A stretch of DNA of 36,191 bases from Wohlfahrtiimonas sp. (GCA_030149965.1 JASLHB010000072.1:1-36191), one strand, 5' to 3'; positions 7,449 through 17,549 are shown, counted from the first letter of the stretch. Notes: generated by a model from the letters alone, not told the origin. Made by a program: numbers and translations.

Positions 7449-8592
7449 GTCAATGAAAGCATTATGTGTAAGCATGATTGTGAGCGTGTTATTTGGGTGT
7501 CATTCCAATGCGGAACATGATAACTTTTTGAATAAAATTGGTCCTAGTATTGTTGATTTTGGGAATCCAAATACTAGTAAGTTAAAGCAAAAAGTTAAAG
7601 CATTGACACAAAAAGAAGCAGAAGTTTTAATCGTTACTCAATTGGGCGATTCTCATGCTGCTGCTGATTTCTTTACAGGCGAATTGCGAGTATTGATGCA
7701 AAATAGATTAGGCAATGCGGGGGTTGGTTGGATTACGCCAATGTCTATTCGTGGACAGCGACATGCATTAGCGCAATGGAATCCGAATCATTGGGATGTG
7801 ATTAGTAGTCGAACTGTCAGTGATTTGGACTTTCCTATGGGCGGTTACATTGCAAAACCAACAATGCCAAATGGTTATTTAGATATTGATGTTAATTCAC
7901 AAGAAAATTCAAATGGTTTGTGGAATATTCGTATCGTTGCTAAGAGTGAAAACCCAACATCTAAAGCATGGCAAATGCACTATGTTCAATCTACTTTGCC
8001 TTACAGGATTGATAATAGACTGCATTATCGAGAAATTGGTGGTATTTGGTTACAAAAAGCGAATAAATCTGGGGCGATTGTTTCTAGTATTGGTACGAAT
8101 GGCGCGCAATTATCTATTTGGAATAAATGGTCGCCTGCATGGTTATCAGAATTATCTGCGACAAATAGTGATTTAGTAATTTTAGAATATGGTACGAATG
8201 AATCCTTTAATGAAAACTTAGATGCGACAGAATATAAAGAATTATTGGTGAATAGTATTCGCAATGTTCGTCAGCGTTTACCGAATGCTGTGATTTTATT
8301 AATCAGTCCGCCAGACACATTAGGGCGTGATGTTGGTAATGGTAGCTGCATGAGCCAACAACCGCCATCATATAAAATGGTAAAAGAGATACAATACTCG
8401 GTGGCAAAATCTGAAAAACTTTTGTATTGGGATTGGCAGAAAGCAATGGGCGGAAAATGTAGTATGAAGAATTGGCAAATGAAAGATCTCGCAGGTAAAG
8501 ATGGCGTTCATTTGAGTATTCCGGGCTATAAATTGAGTGCACAATTGTTTTATACAGATTTAATGAAATATTTGGGCATCTCAGCTCGTTAG
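7441..8592 (+). CDS. ape1: Peptidoglycan O-acetylesterase Ape1-like lipoprotein (SGNH/CE3)
   Basis: This predicted lipoprotein esterase removes O-acetyl groups from peptidoglycan so that lytic transglycosylases can act. It has 383 residues. The signal peptide ends in a lipobox-like VLFGC (Cys20). Catalytic signs are Ser71 in the unusual block I GDSHAAADFFTG, Asn253 in EYGTNES (block III), and Asp354/His357 in KDGVHLS. GDSH instead of GDSL, the lipoprotein signal and the inserted domain at about 90-210 all match the Neisseria Ape1 family. AGGAAG at 7426-7431 is the SD. A second Met at codon 5 could also start the protein. It follows patA-patB in the same order as the neisserial O-acetylation cluster. 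Confidence 0.8.
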   Translation: MVKSMKALCVSMIVSVLFGCHSNAEHDNFLNKIGPSIVDFGNPNTSKLKQKVKALTQKEAEVLIVTQLGDSHAAADFFTGELRVLMQNRLGNAGVGWITPMSIRGQRHALAQWNPNHWDVISSRTVSDLDFPMGGYIAKPTMPNGYLDIDVNSQENSNGLWNIRIVAKSENPTSKAWQMHYVQSTLPYRIDNRLHYREIGGIWLQKANKSGAIVSSIGTNGAQLSIWNKWSPAWLSELSATNSDLVILEYGTNESFNENLDATEYKELLVNSIRNVRQRLPNAVILLISPPDTLGRDVGNGSCMSQQPPSYKMVKEIQYSVAKSEKLLYWDWQKAMGGKCSMKNWQMKDLAGKDGVHLSIPGYKLSAQLFYTDLMKYLGISAR

Positions 8593-8654
8593 TGAATAAA
8601 CTGATTGTAGAGCCCTTGAAAGTCGTATTCTTATAACCATATTAATAAGTATTC

Positions 8655-8677
8655 ATGCCATAATGGCATTCATTTTT
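8655..8677 (+). terminator. Weak terminator-like hairpin after ape1
   Basis: ATGCCA (8655-8660) pairs with TGGCAT (8664-8669) around a three-base loop, followed by TCATTTTT. It is short and AT-rich, so it may act only partly. It falls in the 108-base gap between ape1 and the peptidase gene. Confidence 0.35.
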
Positions 8678-8699
8678 AATATGGTGAGGAACTTCTTAC

Positions 8700-11594
8700 A
8701 TGTCATTTACCCAGCTAAAATCAACCTACATTGATTCTCTCAATGTTACATTGGAAGAATATGTTCATAACGAAACACAGGCGAAGCATTTTCACATTGC
8801 ATCGGATGATACGAACAACACATTTTTAGTCGGGTTTTTAACGGTTCCACAAGATTCTACGGGCGTTGCGCATATTTTAGAACACACAGCATTGTGTGGT
8901 TCTAAAAATTATCCTGTGCGTGACCCATTCTTTATGATGATCCGTCGTTCATTGAATACGTTCATGAACGCATTTACATCATCAGATTGGACGGCTTATC
9001 CATTCTCAAGCCAAAACAAAAAAGACTTCAATAACTTATTGAATATATATTTGGATGCGGCATTTTTCCCAAATTTAAATTACTATGATTTCTTGCAAGA
9101 AGGCCATCGTTTTGAGTTTGAAGAAACAGAAAACCCTAAAAGCCCATTGGTTTATAAAGGTGTTGTGTTCAATGAAATGAAAGGTGCGATGAGTTCGCCT
9201 GTTTCATTGTTGTATCAAGAAATTTCAACAAACTTATTCCCAACTGTGACTTATCATCACAATTCAGGTGGTGATCCTAAAAACATCCCTGATCTAACGC
9301 ATGAAGAATTAAAAGCATTCCACGCGAAGCATTATCACCCTTCAAACAGTGTATTTTTCACATATGGTAATTTAGACCCTAAAGATCATCAGAAAGTATT
9401 TGAAGACCGTGTGTTATCTCAATTTGAAGAACAGACTTTTGATTTTGCTGTACCAGATGAACAGCGTTTCACTGAACCAAAACATGTGACAAGCTATTAT
9501 CCATTGCCAAAAGAAGAGAGCATGGACAATAAAACTCATGTGATCAATGCTTGGTTACTGGGCCCAATTTATGATAATTACGATGTGATGCGCGCACGCA
9601 TTTTAAGCGGTGTTTTGTTGGATAACTCAAGCTCTCCATTGCGCCATGTATTGGAAACATCTGATTTAGGCGTTGCACCATCCACATTCTGTGGCTTGGA
9701 AGATAGCACCAAAGAAATTTTCTTCAGCGCAGGTTTAGAAGGCGCAGATAGTGAAAATGCAGAGAAAATTAATGATCTAATTCTTTCAACTTTGACGAAG
9801 GTTCGTGATGAAAATGTAGATCCTTCTGTGGTTGAATCTGTATTGCATCAATTAGAATTATCAGCGCGCGAAATCGTAGAAGGCAGAATGCCTTACGGTT
9901 TGAATATGATTCTTCAGTGTTTAGCACCAGTTTTACATGGTGGTGAAGCAGTGGATGCTTTAGCAATTGACAACGTATTGTTGAAAATGCGCGAAGAGAT
10001 TCAAAACCCTAACTTTATTCCTGAATTGATTGATCGTTTATTGTTAAATAATCCTCACAAAGTATGTTTAACAGTGAAACCAAGCCATACAATGGCGGAT
10101 GAAATTGTGGCAGAAGAGAAAGCGCGTTTAGCAAAAATTCAGTCAGAATTGACGGAAGAGCAAGCAGCTAAAATCATCGCTGAAGCAGTTGAATTGAAAA
10201 AACGTCAAGGGCAAGAAGATGACATCAGCGTATTGCCAATGATCACGCGTGAAGATATTCCTGCAAAATTAGTGATTCCTGAAGTATCTTCAATTCAGTT
10301 GAACAATCAAACGATTTATACAGGCGCTGTGAATACAAACGGTATGATTTATCAAAGTTTGATTGTTGAATTACCTGCATTAACTGAAGAAGAAAGTCGC
10401 TTATTACCATATTTAAATAATGTATTAACTGATGTTGGTTGTGGCCAATATAGTTATACAGAACAACAAGCGCGTATTTATGCTGTAACAGGCGGATTAA
10501 GTGCAACAACTTTATATAAAACAGATCGTAAAGATGGCAAGTTTAAAGCGTTATGGATTTTATCTGGTAAAGCATTAGCAGCGAATAGCCAAGGTTTAAC
10601 AGACTTATTGAAATCAACATTCTTTGATGCACGTTTCGATGAAACTAAGCGTATTCAAGAATTATTGAATCAATTGAAATTATCTCGCGAAGAAGGCATT
10701 GTTTCCAACGGTCATTTATATGCAATGGGTTCAGCAAGCCAAAATATGTCTCAAATGAACTATTTGTCTGAAGAAGTTGGTGGTATGAAAGGCATTCAGT
10801 TGGGCAATCAATTGACGGCACGTTTGAAAGATTCATTGGCATGTTCGGATTTCTGTACACAATTGAAAGCATTATTACAAAAATTGAATGGTGCAAAATA
10901 TGAGTTAATGGCAATTTCAAGTGATAACGAATTAACACAATTTAGTGACTATTTCACAAAAGCATTAACACATGATGTCACACAAACAGCTGTATATAAC
11001 TTCCCATTTGCAGTGCCAAATGAGCAGTTAAACATTGGTTGGGCAATCAATGCGCCTGTTCATTATTGTGGTAAAAGCTATAAAGTAGCCACAAGTGATC
11101 ATGTAGATGCTCCAGCATTAACAATCTTGGCTGGTTTCTTGCGTAATGGTTATTTGCATCGTGCAATTCGCGAACAAGGTGGTGCTTATGGCGGCGGTGG
11201 CAATTACAACGGCAATGGTGGCTCATTTAATTTCTTCAGTTATCGTGATCCTCGTTTGACTGAAACATTGGCTGATTTCGATGCATCAATTCAATGGATG
11301 TTGAATACGAAACATGAACAATTAGCTTTAGAAGAAGCTGTATTGGGTGTGATTTCAGGCATTGATAAACCAGCTTCACCTGCAGCTGAATATCAACAAA
11401 CTGCATTGGCAAATTATTTTGGCAATACGCCAGATGTTCGTGAAGCATTCCGTGCGAATATTTTGAAAGTAACATTGGATGATTTGAAAGCAGTAACAGA
11501 GAAATATTTCGTTGATAAACCAGCGGATATTGCTGTATTAGGACCGAAAGAAGCATTAGAAAAAGCTGACTTGAAGGTTTATACTTTAGTGTAG
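8700..11594 (+). CDS. M16C family zinc metallopeptidase (presequence protease/PreP-like)
   Basis: This large zinc peptidase of the insulinase superfamily, subfamily M16C, has 964 residues, the usual size for PreP/Cym1-type enzymes. Two clamshell halves are joined by a linker. The inverted zinc motif HxxEH is His58-Ile-Leu-Glu61-His62, followed by the family sequence CGSKNYPVRDPF, and the distal ligand is probably Glu159 in FNEMKGAM. The C-terminal REQGGAYGGGG stretch near 827 is the conserved Arg/Tyr substrate loop. No signal peptide is visible, so it is presumably cytoplasmic. In mitochondria the family degrades short unstructured peptides such as targeting sequences; the bacterial substrate is unknown. 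SD GAGGA is at 8686-8690. It is a single-gene unit with a terminator at 11607-11631. Confidence 0.92.
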   Translation: MSFTQLKSTYIDSLNVTLEEYVHNETQAKHFHIASDDTNNTFLVGFLTVPQDSTGVAHILEHTALCGSKNYPVRDPFFMMIRRSLNTFMNAFTSSDWTAYPFSSQNKKDFNNLLNIYLDAAFFPNLNYYDFLQEGHRFEFEETENPKSPLVYKGVVFNEMKGAMSSPVSLLYQEISTNLFPTVTYHHNSGGDPKNIPDLTHEELKAFHAKHYHPSNSVFFTYGNLDPKDHQKVFEDRVLSQFEEQTFDFAVPDEQRFTEPKHVTSYYPLPKEESMDNKTHVINAWLLGPIYDNYDVMRARILSGVLLDNSSSPLRHVLETSDLGVAPSTFCGLEDSTKEIFFSAGLEGADSENAEKINDLILSTLTKVRDENVDPSVVESVLHQLELSAREIVEGRMPYGLNMILQCLAPVLHGGEAVDALAIDNVLLKMREEIQNPNFIPELIDRLLLNNPHKVCLTVKPSHTMADEIVAEEKARLAKIQSELTEEQAAKIIAEAVELKKRQGQEDDISVLPMITREDIPAKLVIPEVSSIQLNNQTIYTGAVNTNGMIYQSLIVELPALTEEESRLLPYLNNVLTDVGCGQYSYTEQQARIYAVTGGLSATTLYKTDRKDGKFKALWILSGKALAANSQGLTDLLKSTFFDARFDETKRIQELLNQLKLSREEGIVSNGHLYAMGSASQNMSQMNYLSEEVGGMKGIQLGNQLTARLKDSLACSDFCTQLKALLQKLNGAKYELMAISSDNELTQFSDYFTKALTHDVTQTAVYNFPFAVPNEQLNIGWAINAPVHYCGKSYKVATSDHVDAPALTILAGFLRNGYLHRAIREQGGAYGGGGNYNGNGGSFNFFSYRDPRLTETLADFDASIQWMLNTKHEQLALEEAVLGVISGIDKPASPAAEYQQTALANYFGNTPDVREAFRANILKVTLDDLKAVTEKYFVDKPADIAVLGPKEALEKADLKVYTLV

Positions 11595-11606
11595 AATTGT
11601 TAAAAT

Positions 11607-11631
11607 AGGCGCTCGCAAGGGCGCTTTTTTT
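11607..11631 (+). terminator. Rho-independent terminator after the M16C peptidase
   Basis: Stem AGGCGCTC / GGGCGCTT (with G-T pairs) closed by a GCAA tetraloop at 11615-11618, followed by seven T. Confidence 0.85.
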
Positions 11632-11676
11632 ATGTCCACTATTTTTGATTGATCACTTTAGCCTTGAGGAGACAAT

Positions 11677-13392
11677 GTGTCTAAGAAAAGACTAATTCAA
11701 AGTTTGAGCCATGTTTTTTTGTTTTGGATTATTTGTTTTGCGCCTATCGCAATTGCGCAAACAGAGCCAACTGTACCTGTAACATTATCATTGGAGAAAA
11801 ATAGTAATTGTTGTACAGAATTGAATCAGATTGATCAGTCTTTGAGAGAAAATTTGGATAAACAAAAGCAAATCCAAAACAGTCTCAAACAGATGAAAGA
11901 TGAAGAACGCATTAAAGAATTAAAATCTAGCTTAGAAACTTTAAAGGCGCAGGAAAAAAGTCTAGAAAGTATTTTTAATAAAATGGCTTTTGGCGGCGTG
12001 AACCCTCATGTTTTAGCGAATAAAACTCCAAATGCAGATGATTTTAAATGGCAGGAAGAGCTATTGGTGATTGTGAAGCCATTATTTGCTGAAATGAGAT
12101 CTCTGACAGAGAAACCAAGAGAAAGAGATCGTTTAAATTATGAAAATGCTGAATTAGAAGCAAAATATAAAGCTATTTCTGAAGGCTTGAGATCCTTGAA
12201 TAGCATTCCTGAAGATCAAATCAGCGCTGAAACGGCGAAGCGCATTACGATTTTGCGTAAGCAATGGACGAATTATCAGCAAGAATTATTGAATCAAAAG
12301 AATATTTTGGCTTTACAGTTAAAAGAATTGGAAGCAACAGAAGTATCATTGGAAGAACGTATTAAAAATGCATTGAGCGCGATATTTTTAGGTCGTGGGT
12401 TAATTTTGTTAATGGCTGTTTTAGCTGGTGCTGGCGTTGTGCTAATTTTTGGCGTTGCAGTTAAGCGAACTTATATTGGATTTGAACAAAAACGCCAGAA
12501 ACATCGTCGTTCTCGCAAGGTGAATACACGATTACGTTTCTTATGGATTATTTATAATGTTGCGGTTTATGTATCTGCCATTATGGCATTCTTGAGCGTG
12601 ATTTATATTCAAGGCGATATGGTGCTTTTTGGCTTAGCAGTTCTTTTAATTTTCTTTGGTATTATTAGTTTAAGAAATTCTGCGCCGAAATATGTGAGTG
12701 AACTTAAGATATTTATGAATTTAGGTGCTGTGCGTGAAGGTGAACGCATTATGTATCGTGGTATTCCTTGGGAAGTGAAACGATTAAGTTTTTATTGTAC
12801 TTGTGTGAATCCCGTTTTAGAAAATGGCCGCATTCGTATTTCTTTAAGTGAAATTGCAGATCTTAATTCTCGTCCTTTCAATTCTGAAGAAGAATGGTTT
12901 CCAACGCAAGTGGGAGACAATATATTCTTGCCTGATGGTAGTTATGCAAAAGTTAAACGACAAACGCCTGAAATGGTTTATTTAGAATCATTTTTTAGAG
13001 AAATTATGATTCCAGCTGCTGATTTTTACAGCATGAAAGTACAAAATGTTGCAGCAGGCTTTTATGTGTCTCCAACATTTGGTTTGGATTACTGTCATAC
13101 AGATTTACCAATATCAGAAGTTAGTGCAGCTTTTGAAGCAAAAATGAGAGAGCGGTTGAACGATATTGGTGTGATGGAATATTTGCGAAGCATTAGTGTA
13201 CAAGTGAAGCGCATCATTTATGGTCAAGCAATCGAATATGCGGTTGTTATGGAATATGAAGGTGAATGTGCGGGTTCATATTTTAGAATCGAGCGCTTAA
13301 CAAATCATGCATGCTTGGAGGTTTGCCAAGAAAAAGGCTGGAAATTGCCACGCCAACAAATTTCAGTTAGTGATGATAAAACTGTACAATAA
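11677..13392 (+). CDS. MscS-like mechanosensitive channel family membrane protein
   Basis: This 571-residue protein has a signal peptide (about 1-27, AIAQ), a periplasmic helical and coiled-coil region (about 45-230, rich in Lys/Glu/Gln), three hydrophobic helices (about 238-262, 289-311, 315-332) and a cytoplasmic C-terminal domain. The segment after the third helix (LGAVREGERIMYRGIPWEV ... ISLSEIADLNSRPF) resembles the beta domain of MscS-type channels, and a second beta-rich stretch follows (VGDNIFLPDGSYAKVKR). MscS channels open under membrane tension to release solutes, but no ion conduction can be claimed here because the pore helix lacks a clear Gly/Ala pattern. It starts at GTG 11677, six bases after GAGGA. 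It is probably co-transcribed with the Nif3 gene 21 bases downstream. Confidence 0.6.
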   Translation: MSKKRLIQSLSHVFLFWIICFAPIAIAQTEPTVPVTLSLEKNSNCCTELNQIDQSLRENLDKQKQIQNSLKQMKDEERIKELKSSLETLKAQEKSLESIFNKMAFGGVNPHVLANKTPNADDFKWQEELLVIVKPLFAEMRSLTEKPRERDRLNYENAELEAKYKAISEGLRSLNSIPEDQISAETAKRITILRKQWTNYQQELLNQKNILALQLKELEATEVSLEERIKNALSAIFLGRGLILLMAVLAGAGVVLIFGVAVKRTYIGFEQKRQKHRRSRKVNTRLRFLWIIYNVAVYVSAIMAFLSVIYIQGDMVLFGLAVLLIFFGIISLRNSAPKYVSELKIFMNLGAVREGERIMYRGIPWEVKRLSFYCTCVNPVLENGRIRISLSEIADLNSRPFNSEEEWFPTQVGDNIFLPDGSYAKVKRQTPEMVYLESFFREIMIPAADFYSMKVQNVAAGFYVSPTFGLDYCHTDLPISEVSAAFEAKMRERLNDIGVMEYLRSISVQVKRIIYGQAIEYAVVMEYEGECAGSYFRIERLTNHACLEVCQEKGWKLPRQQISVSDDKTVQ

Positions 13393-13413
13393 AAGGCTTA
13401 GCGAGGAAATAAC

Positions 13414-14172
13414 ATGAATATTTTTGAATTAGAAAAGATCCTAAATAATAAGCTACAAGCTGACCGAATCAAAGATTATGCACCGAATGGATTGCAAGTT
13501 GAAGGGAAGCATGAAATTACAAAGATCATCACAGGCGTAACAGCATCACAGCGATTAATTGATGCGGCAATTGCCAAAAAAGCGGATTTGATTTTGGTGC
13601 ATCATGGTTATTTCTGGCGCAATGAAGATATGCGCATCATTAACATGAAATATCGTAGAATTGCTTCTTTAATTAAAAATGATATTAATTTAATGGGCTA
13701 TCATTTGCCATTAGATATGGCACCAGAAATTGGCAATAACGCTAAAATTGCTGAATTACTGAATATCTTAGATATAGAAGCATTAGATCCAATGGATGCT
13801 CAACCACTAATTTTAAAAGGTCAATTGAAACAGCCAATGAAAGGCGAAGTTTTTGCTGAAATTGTTGAGCATATGTTTAGAAGAAAGCCTTTACATATTG
13901 CGCCAGAATCAGACAAATTGATTAGAACAATTGCATGGTGCAGTGGCGGCGCGCAAGATTATATTGATAAAGCAGCTGAATTTGGTGTGGATGCTTATTT
14001 ATCAGGTGAAGTTAGCGAGAGAACAACTCACAGCGCTCGTGAATTGGATATTCATTATTATGCAGCAGGACATCATGCAACTGAGCGTTATGGTATTGAA
14101 GCATTGGGTGAATGGTTGAAGCAAGAATATCAATTGGATGTTGAATTCATTGATTGTGATAATCCAGTATAG
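13414..14172 (+). CDS. Nif3/YbgI family dinuclear metal-binding protein
   Basis: This 252-residue protein is an ortholog of E. coli YbgI and of the Nif3-like family, which forms toroidal hexamers with a two-metal site in each subunit. The metal ligands fall at the YbgI positions or spacing: His63 and His64 (VHHGYFW), His97 and Asp101 (GYHLPLDM), and His220 with Glu224 (GHHATERYG). The family was once annotated as GTP cyclohydrolase type 2 and the true substrate remains uncertain. In enterics YbgI has been linked to DNA damage tolerance, but this is not settled. A GAGG SD lies before ATG 13414. It sits between the MscS-like gene and tamB with short gaps, suggesting one transcript. Confidence 0.9.
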   Translation: MNIFELEKILNNKLQADRIKDYAPNGLQVEGKHEITKIITGVTASQRLIDAAIAKKADLILVHHGYFWRNEDMRIINMKYRRIASLIKNDINLMGYHLPLDMAPEIGNNAKIAELLNILDIEALDPMDAQPLILKGQLKQPMKGEVFAEIVEHMFRRKPLHIAPESDKLIRTIAWCSGGAQDYIDKAAEFGVDAYLSGEVSERTTHSARELDIHYYAAGHHATERYGIEALGEWLKQEYQLDVEFIDCDNPV

Positions 14173-14181
14173 AGAATATAC

Positions 14182-17100
14182 ATGACGACAGAAATAGAAG
14201 AAGTACAAGCGCCACAGGCAGAAAAACAGACTGCTCACAAGAATAAAAGTCCTTGGCGCTGGTTAAAACGATTCATATATATGATTGTTTTTTTATTGGT
14301 TTTAATTGTGGGTTTGTTCGCATTTATCATATTCACACCACAAGGTTTAAGGCTCGTAGATTATGCACTGAAGAAATCTCCTTTGCATGAAATGGTGCAA
14401 ATTGATGAATTGCGTGGAACATTATGGCAAGGGCTTCAATTTGATCGTTTACATTTAACGCTGAATGAAGAAAATTATATTGAATTATCCGCAACAGAAC
14501 TTCAGTGGGATTTAAGTAAGATATTAGATAAATCAGTCACAATTAAAAATGTATCTGTGGAGCAAGCTGATATTATCCTAACAAAAGAAGGTGAGCCAAC
14601 TCCAGTTGATCCTGATGCAGAACCATTTTTACCTTTTTCGTTTAAACGTGGACAATTGCCAATTGATATCAATATTGAATCTGTGAAAGCGGAAGATATT
14701 GCAGTAATTTTGCCTGATTTATCTGTATATGTTGAACAAGCTAAAGTGAATGGCGGTGTAATTAGTCAAACTACTTGGGCGTTTAAGGATGTTTCTTATA
14801 AAGGATTGTTGAATATTGGTGAAGATGTCACATTGCCATTGAATGCAACAGCGAGTATTGATGCAAATAAAGAAACAGATGCTGTGCATATTCGCTTGAA
14901 AAATGCGACAAAAGAGATGCGCATTGGCGATGATTATTTTGATCATGCAATGAATATCATTGTGACAGGCACATTAAATGATCTGCATGTTCATGATGCG
15001 ATTACATTTAACTGGCCGGATATGTTGGCTAAGCCTTTAGTGATTGAAACAAAATTAGGCATTAAAAACCAAGCAGATCTAAATTGGGATTTGACGTTAT
15101 TTAATATTTCTAATCAGCTCGCCACAACAGGGCAATGGTCATTGAATAATCCTAAGACATTGACCGCAAATTTAGATTTATATATGACAGAATTGAAAGA
15201 TATTTATCCTGAACTTAGTGGTTCGATGAAAGGTGATTTTAGTTTTGCAGGCGATTTTAAGAAACCACTATTATCTGGTGATATTGCGGCGAGTAATATT
15301 AAAGGTTTTGGATTGATTTTAGATTCTTTGGATATTAAAGCTGATCATAATGAAGCACAAACAACTGCATTTTCAGCAGATTTGAATCAATTAAAAGTTC
15401 AAGATTTGGTGATTAAGTCAGGTAAGATTCGGTTGAAAGCAGAAAAAATTGAGCAGTTTGATTTTTCTGCAATTATTGAAAACATTGCCAATCAAGAAAA
15501 AATCATCGTTGATAAAGTGGCGCTAACATCTGTTGGTTCGTTGGAAAACCATGATATTCATTTAAAAGTTCGTAGTATTTTTAATACGACAGATTTTGCG
15601 GGAATTGGGCATATAAATAGTGAAAATTATAAAGAATGGTCTTTAGATATTAATCAATTAGATGTATATAGCGATGTGATTGGTAAATATGATTTATCTA
15701 AGCCTGCACAATTAAATGTATCAGCTGACAATATTAAATTATCGTTGTTATGCTTGAAAGATTTACCAACAACAATGTGTTTAGAAGGGCAAAAGACAGA
15801 AACACAAAGTTTTGGTTCTTTGGTGATTCGTCGTTTACAACCTAAAAAATTAAAATCATTATTGCCACCAGAAATGGATTTGAATACAACAGCAGATTTG
15901 GTTGTTGTGGGACAATTTACAGATACGAAAGATTTCAATGGCGTTGTGGATTTTTCTTTAGCGGAAGGTCATGTTCGTTATCGTATGCAAGGTTATGAGT
16001 TGAATGTACCTTTAAAGAAAACGAAAGCAATTGTGCATGCTCAACCTAAAGAAGTGATGACAAAATTAGATGTAGATTGGGGGAAATATCTACAAATCCA
16101 TGGCGGAGGTACATTGGCTGATCCATTTGGCAAACAAGCTTTGGATGTGACAATCAATGGGAATGCACCAACACTGAATTGGTTATTGCCAATCGTGCCT
16201 AGTTTGCAAAAACTTGAAGGTGATTTGACCATGAAACTTGAAGCCAGTGGTGAATTATCCTCTAATCAAAATGTGAATGTAGGTTTTAATGTAGATTTAG
16301 CTAAAGGTGAAATCTACAATGCTGAATACAATTCATCTTTGAAAAATATTGCCTTGAAAGTTGCTCTCAAGAAAGGGCAGCCATTATTGACTGTGGATGG
16401 TGGTTTAACTGCAGGTACTGGAAAAATGAACATTAAGGGTTCTATTGATTTAAATACAATGGAAGCTGGTGTGAAGATTGATGGTAAATCATTATTATTA
16501 GCAGATAGCAGTAATGTAAAAGTTGTTGCTGCACCAAATATTGATGTTGCAGTTAAGAAAAATGGTGCAATTATTCGAGGGAATTTATTAATCCCTGAAT
16601 TGAAGTTCTTATATAAAAACTCAGATGATCCACGTGGTAGCGTCCATAAGGTTTCAGAGGATACGATTGTTGTTTCATCGAAACGACCATCTGTTAAGAA
16701 AAAAGAGCCTTCGAAATTCTGGAATAATTCTACAGTGGATTTCAAGATAGCATTGGGCGATAACATATCTGTGGGTGCTGTTGGATTTGTTGGAAAGTTA
16801 ATGGGTGGATTGGATCTCAAAAAATCTGTTAATGGACCATTAACTGCAATTGGCATCATTAATATGGGAAGTGGTGTTTATAATGTGCTTGGACAAGAAT
16901 TAACATTGGATAAAGGTAAAATTCAATTCACAGGATTGGATATTACTAATCCAAATATTGAATTCCAAGCTTCTCGTATGTTTGAAAATAAAAGAACGGG
17001 CACAAAAGTGAGCGTAGGTGTTCGTGCGACAGGTACAGCGCAGAATCCTAAGTTGACTTTATTTTCTCAGCCTGGCATGCCAACAAACTCAATCGTCTCC

Positions 17101-17457
17101 TATTTAGCATTGGGTTCGGATGTTGATTCTTTAACGGCGGTTGAGGTCTTGCAAATTGCTAAAATGGCACAAAGAATCGCATCAGGTGAAATTGTGACAA
17201 CTAATGATAATGCCATTGCTAAAAGTGTAGGATTGAATGATTTAGGTATTATGAATGATTTATCAGGTAATACGAGTTTAGGTATTGGTAAATATATTAC
17301 TGATAATTTCTATGTTGGGATTGGCGTGAGTATTTTTGAAGAGAATAACAGTGCATTTGCTTTGATGCGTTATAACTTCTTAAAATACTTTAGCTTCGAT
17401 ACACAAGTTAGCGATGAGTATTCAACCGTTGATTTAAGATATTCTAAAGAGATATAA
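14182..17457 (+). CDS. tamB: Translocation and assembly module protein TamB
   Basis: This is a very long periplasm-spanning protein (1091 residues; E. coli TamB has 1259) anchored in the inner membrane. With TamA it assists outer-membrane protein insertion, and TamB-like proteins (AsmA/Vps13 fold) carry phospholipids between membranes. It has a cytoplasmic Lys/Arg tail, a single transmembrane helix at about 31-51, a long repetitive beta region, and the conserved C-terminal TamB domain (about 760-1091) with GSGVYNVLGQELTLDKGKI and NPNIEFQASR. The C-terminus ends as an amphipathic beta signal. tamA is not next to it, unlike in many relatives. It starts nine bases after the nif3-like stop, so the genes are probably coupled. 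Its end is marked by the shared terminator at 17503-17536. Confidence 0.92.
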   Translation: MTTEIEEVQAPQAEKQTAHKNKSPWRWLKRFIYMIVFLLVLIVGLFAFIIFTPQGLRLVDYALKKSPLHEMVQIDELRGTLWQGLQFDRLHLTLNEENYIELSATELQWDLSKILDKSVTIKNVSVEQADIILTKEGEPTPVDPDAEPFLPFSFKRGQLPIDINIESVKAEDIAVILPDLSVYVEQAKVNGGVISQTTWAFKDVSYKGLLNIGEDVTLPLNATASIDANKETDAVHIRLKNATKEMRIGDDYFDHAMNIIVTGTLNDLHVHDAITFNWPDMLAKPLVIETKLGIKNQADLNWDLTLFNISNQLATTGQWSLNNPKTLTANLDLYMTELKDIYPELSGSMKGDFSFAGDFKKPLLSGDIAASNIKGFGLILDSLDIKADHNEAQTTAFSADLNQLKVQDLVIKSGKIRLKAEKIEQFDFSAIIENIANQEKIIVDKVALTSVGSLENHDIHLKVRSIFNTTDFAGIGHINSENYKEWSLDINQLDVYSDVIGKYDLSKPAQLNVSADNIKLSLLCLKDLPTTMCLEGQKTETQSFGSLVIRRLQPKKLKSLLPPEMDLNTTADLVVVGQFTDTKDFNGVVDFSLAEGHVRYRMQGYELNVPLKKTKAIVHAQPKEVMTKLDVDWGKYLQIHGGGTLADPFGKQALDVTINGNAPTLNWLLPIVPSLQKLEGDLTMKLEASGELSSNQNVNVGFNVDLAKGEIYNAEYNSSLKNIALKVALKKGQPLLTVDGGLTAGTGKMNIKGSIDLNTMEAGVKIDGKSLLLADSSNVKVVAAPNIDVAVKKNGAIIRGNLLIPELKFLYKNSDDPRGSVHKVSEDTIVVSSKRPSVKKKEPSKFWNNSTVDFKIALGDNISVGAVGFVGKLMGGLDLKKSVNGPLTAIGIINMGSGVYNVLGQELTLDKGKIQFTGLDITNPNIEFQASRMFENKRTGTKVSVGVRATGTAQNPKLTLFSQPGMPTNSIVSYLALGSDVDSLTAVEVLQIAKMAQRIASGEIVTTNDNAIAKSVGLNDLGIMNDLSGNTSLGIGKYITDNFYVGIGVSIFEENNSAFALMRYNFLKYFSFDTQVSDEYSTVDLRYSKEI

Positions 17458-17502
17458 GATATTGAAAGACTGGATTATTGTAGATAATCTATAGAGTACA
17501 AT

Positions 17503-17536
17503 AAAAAATCCCCGATTAATAATCGGGGATTTTTTT
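17503..17536. terminator. Bidirectional terminator between tamB and the pilW-like gene
   Basis: Stem AAAAAATCCCCGATT / AATCGGGGATTTTTT around AAT. A-runs on the left and T-runs on the right let it serve both converging genes. Confidence 0.9.
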
Positions 17537-17549
17537 AGTAGCCATTGTT

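Noticed and set aside
16314..16859. 181-codon open frame on the minus strand inside tamB
   Set aside because: It is antisense to well-conserved tamB coding sequence, with no SD or family match; a shadow of codon bias.
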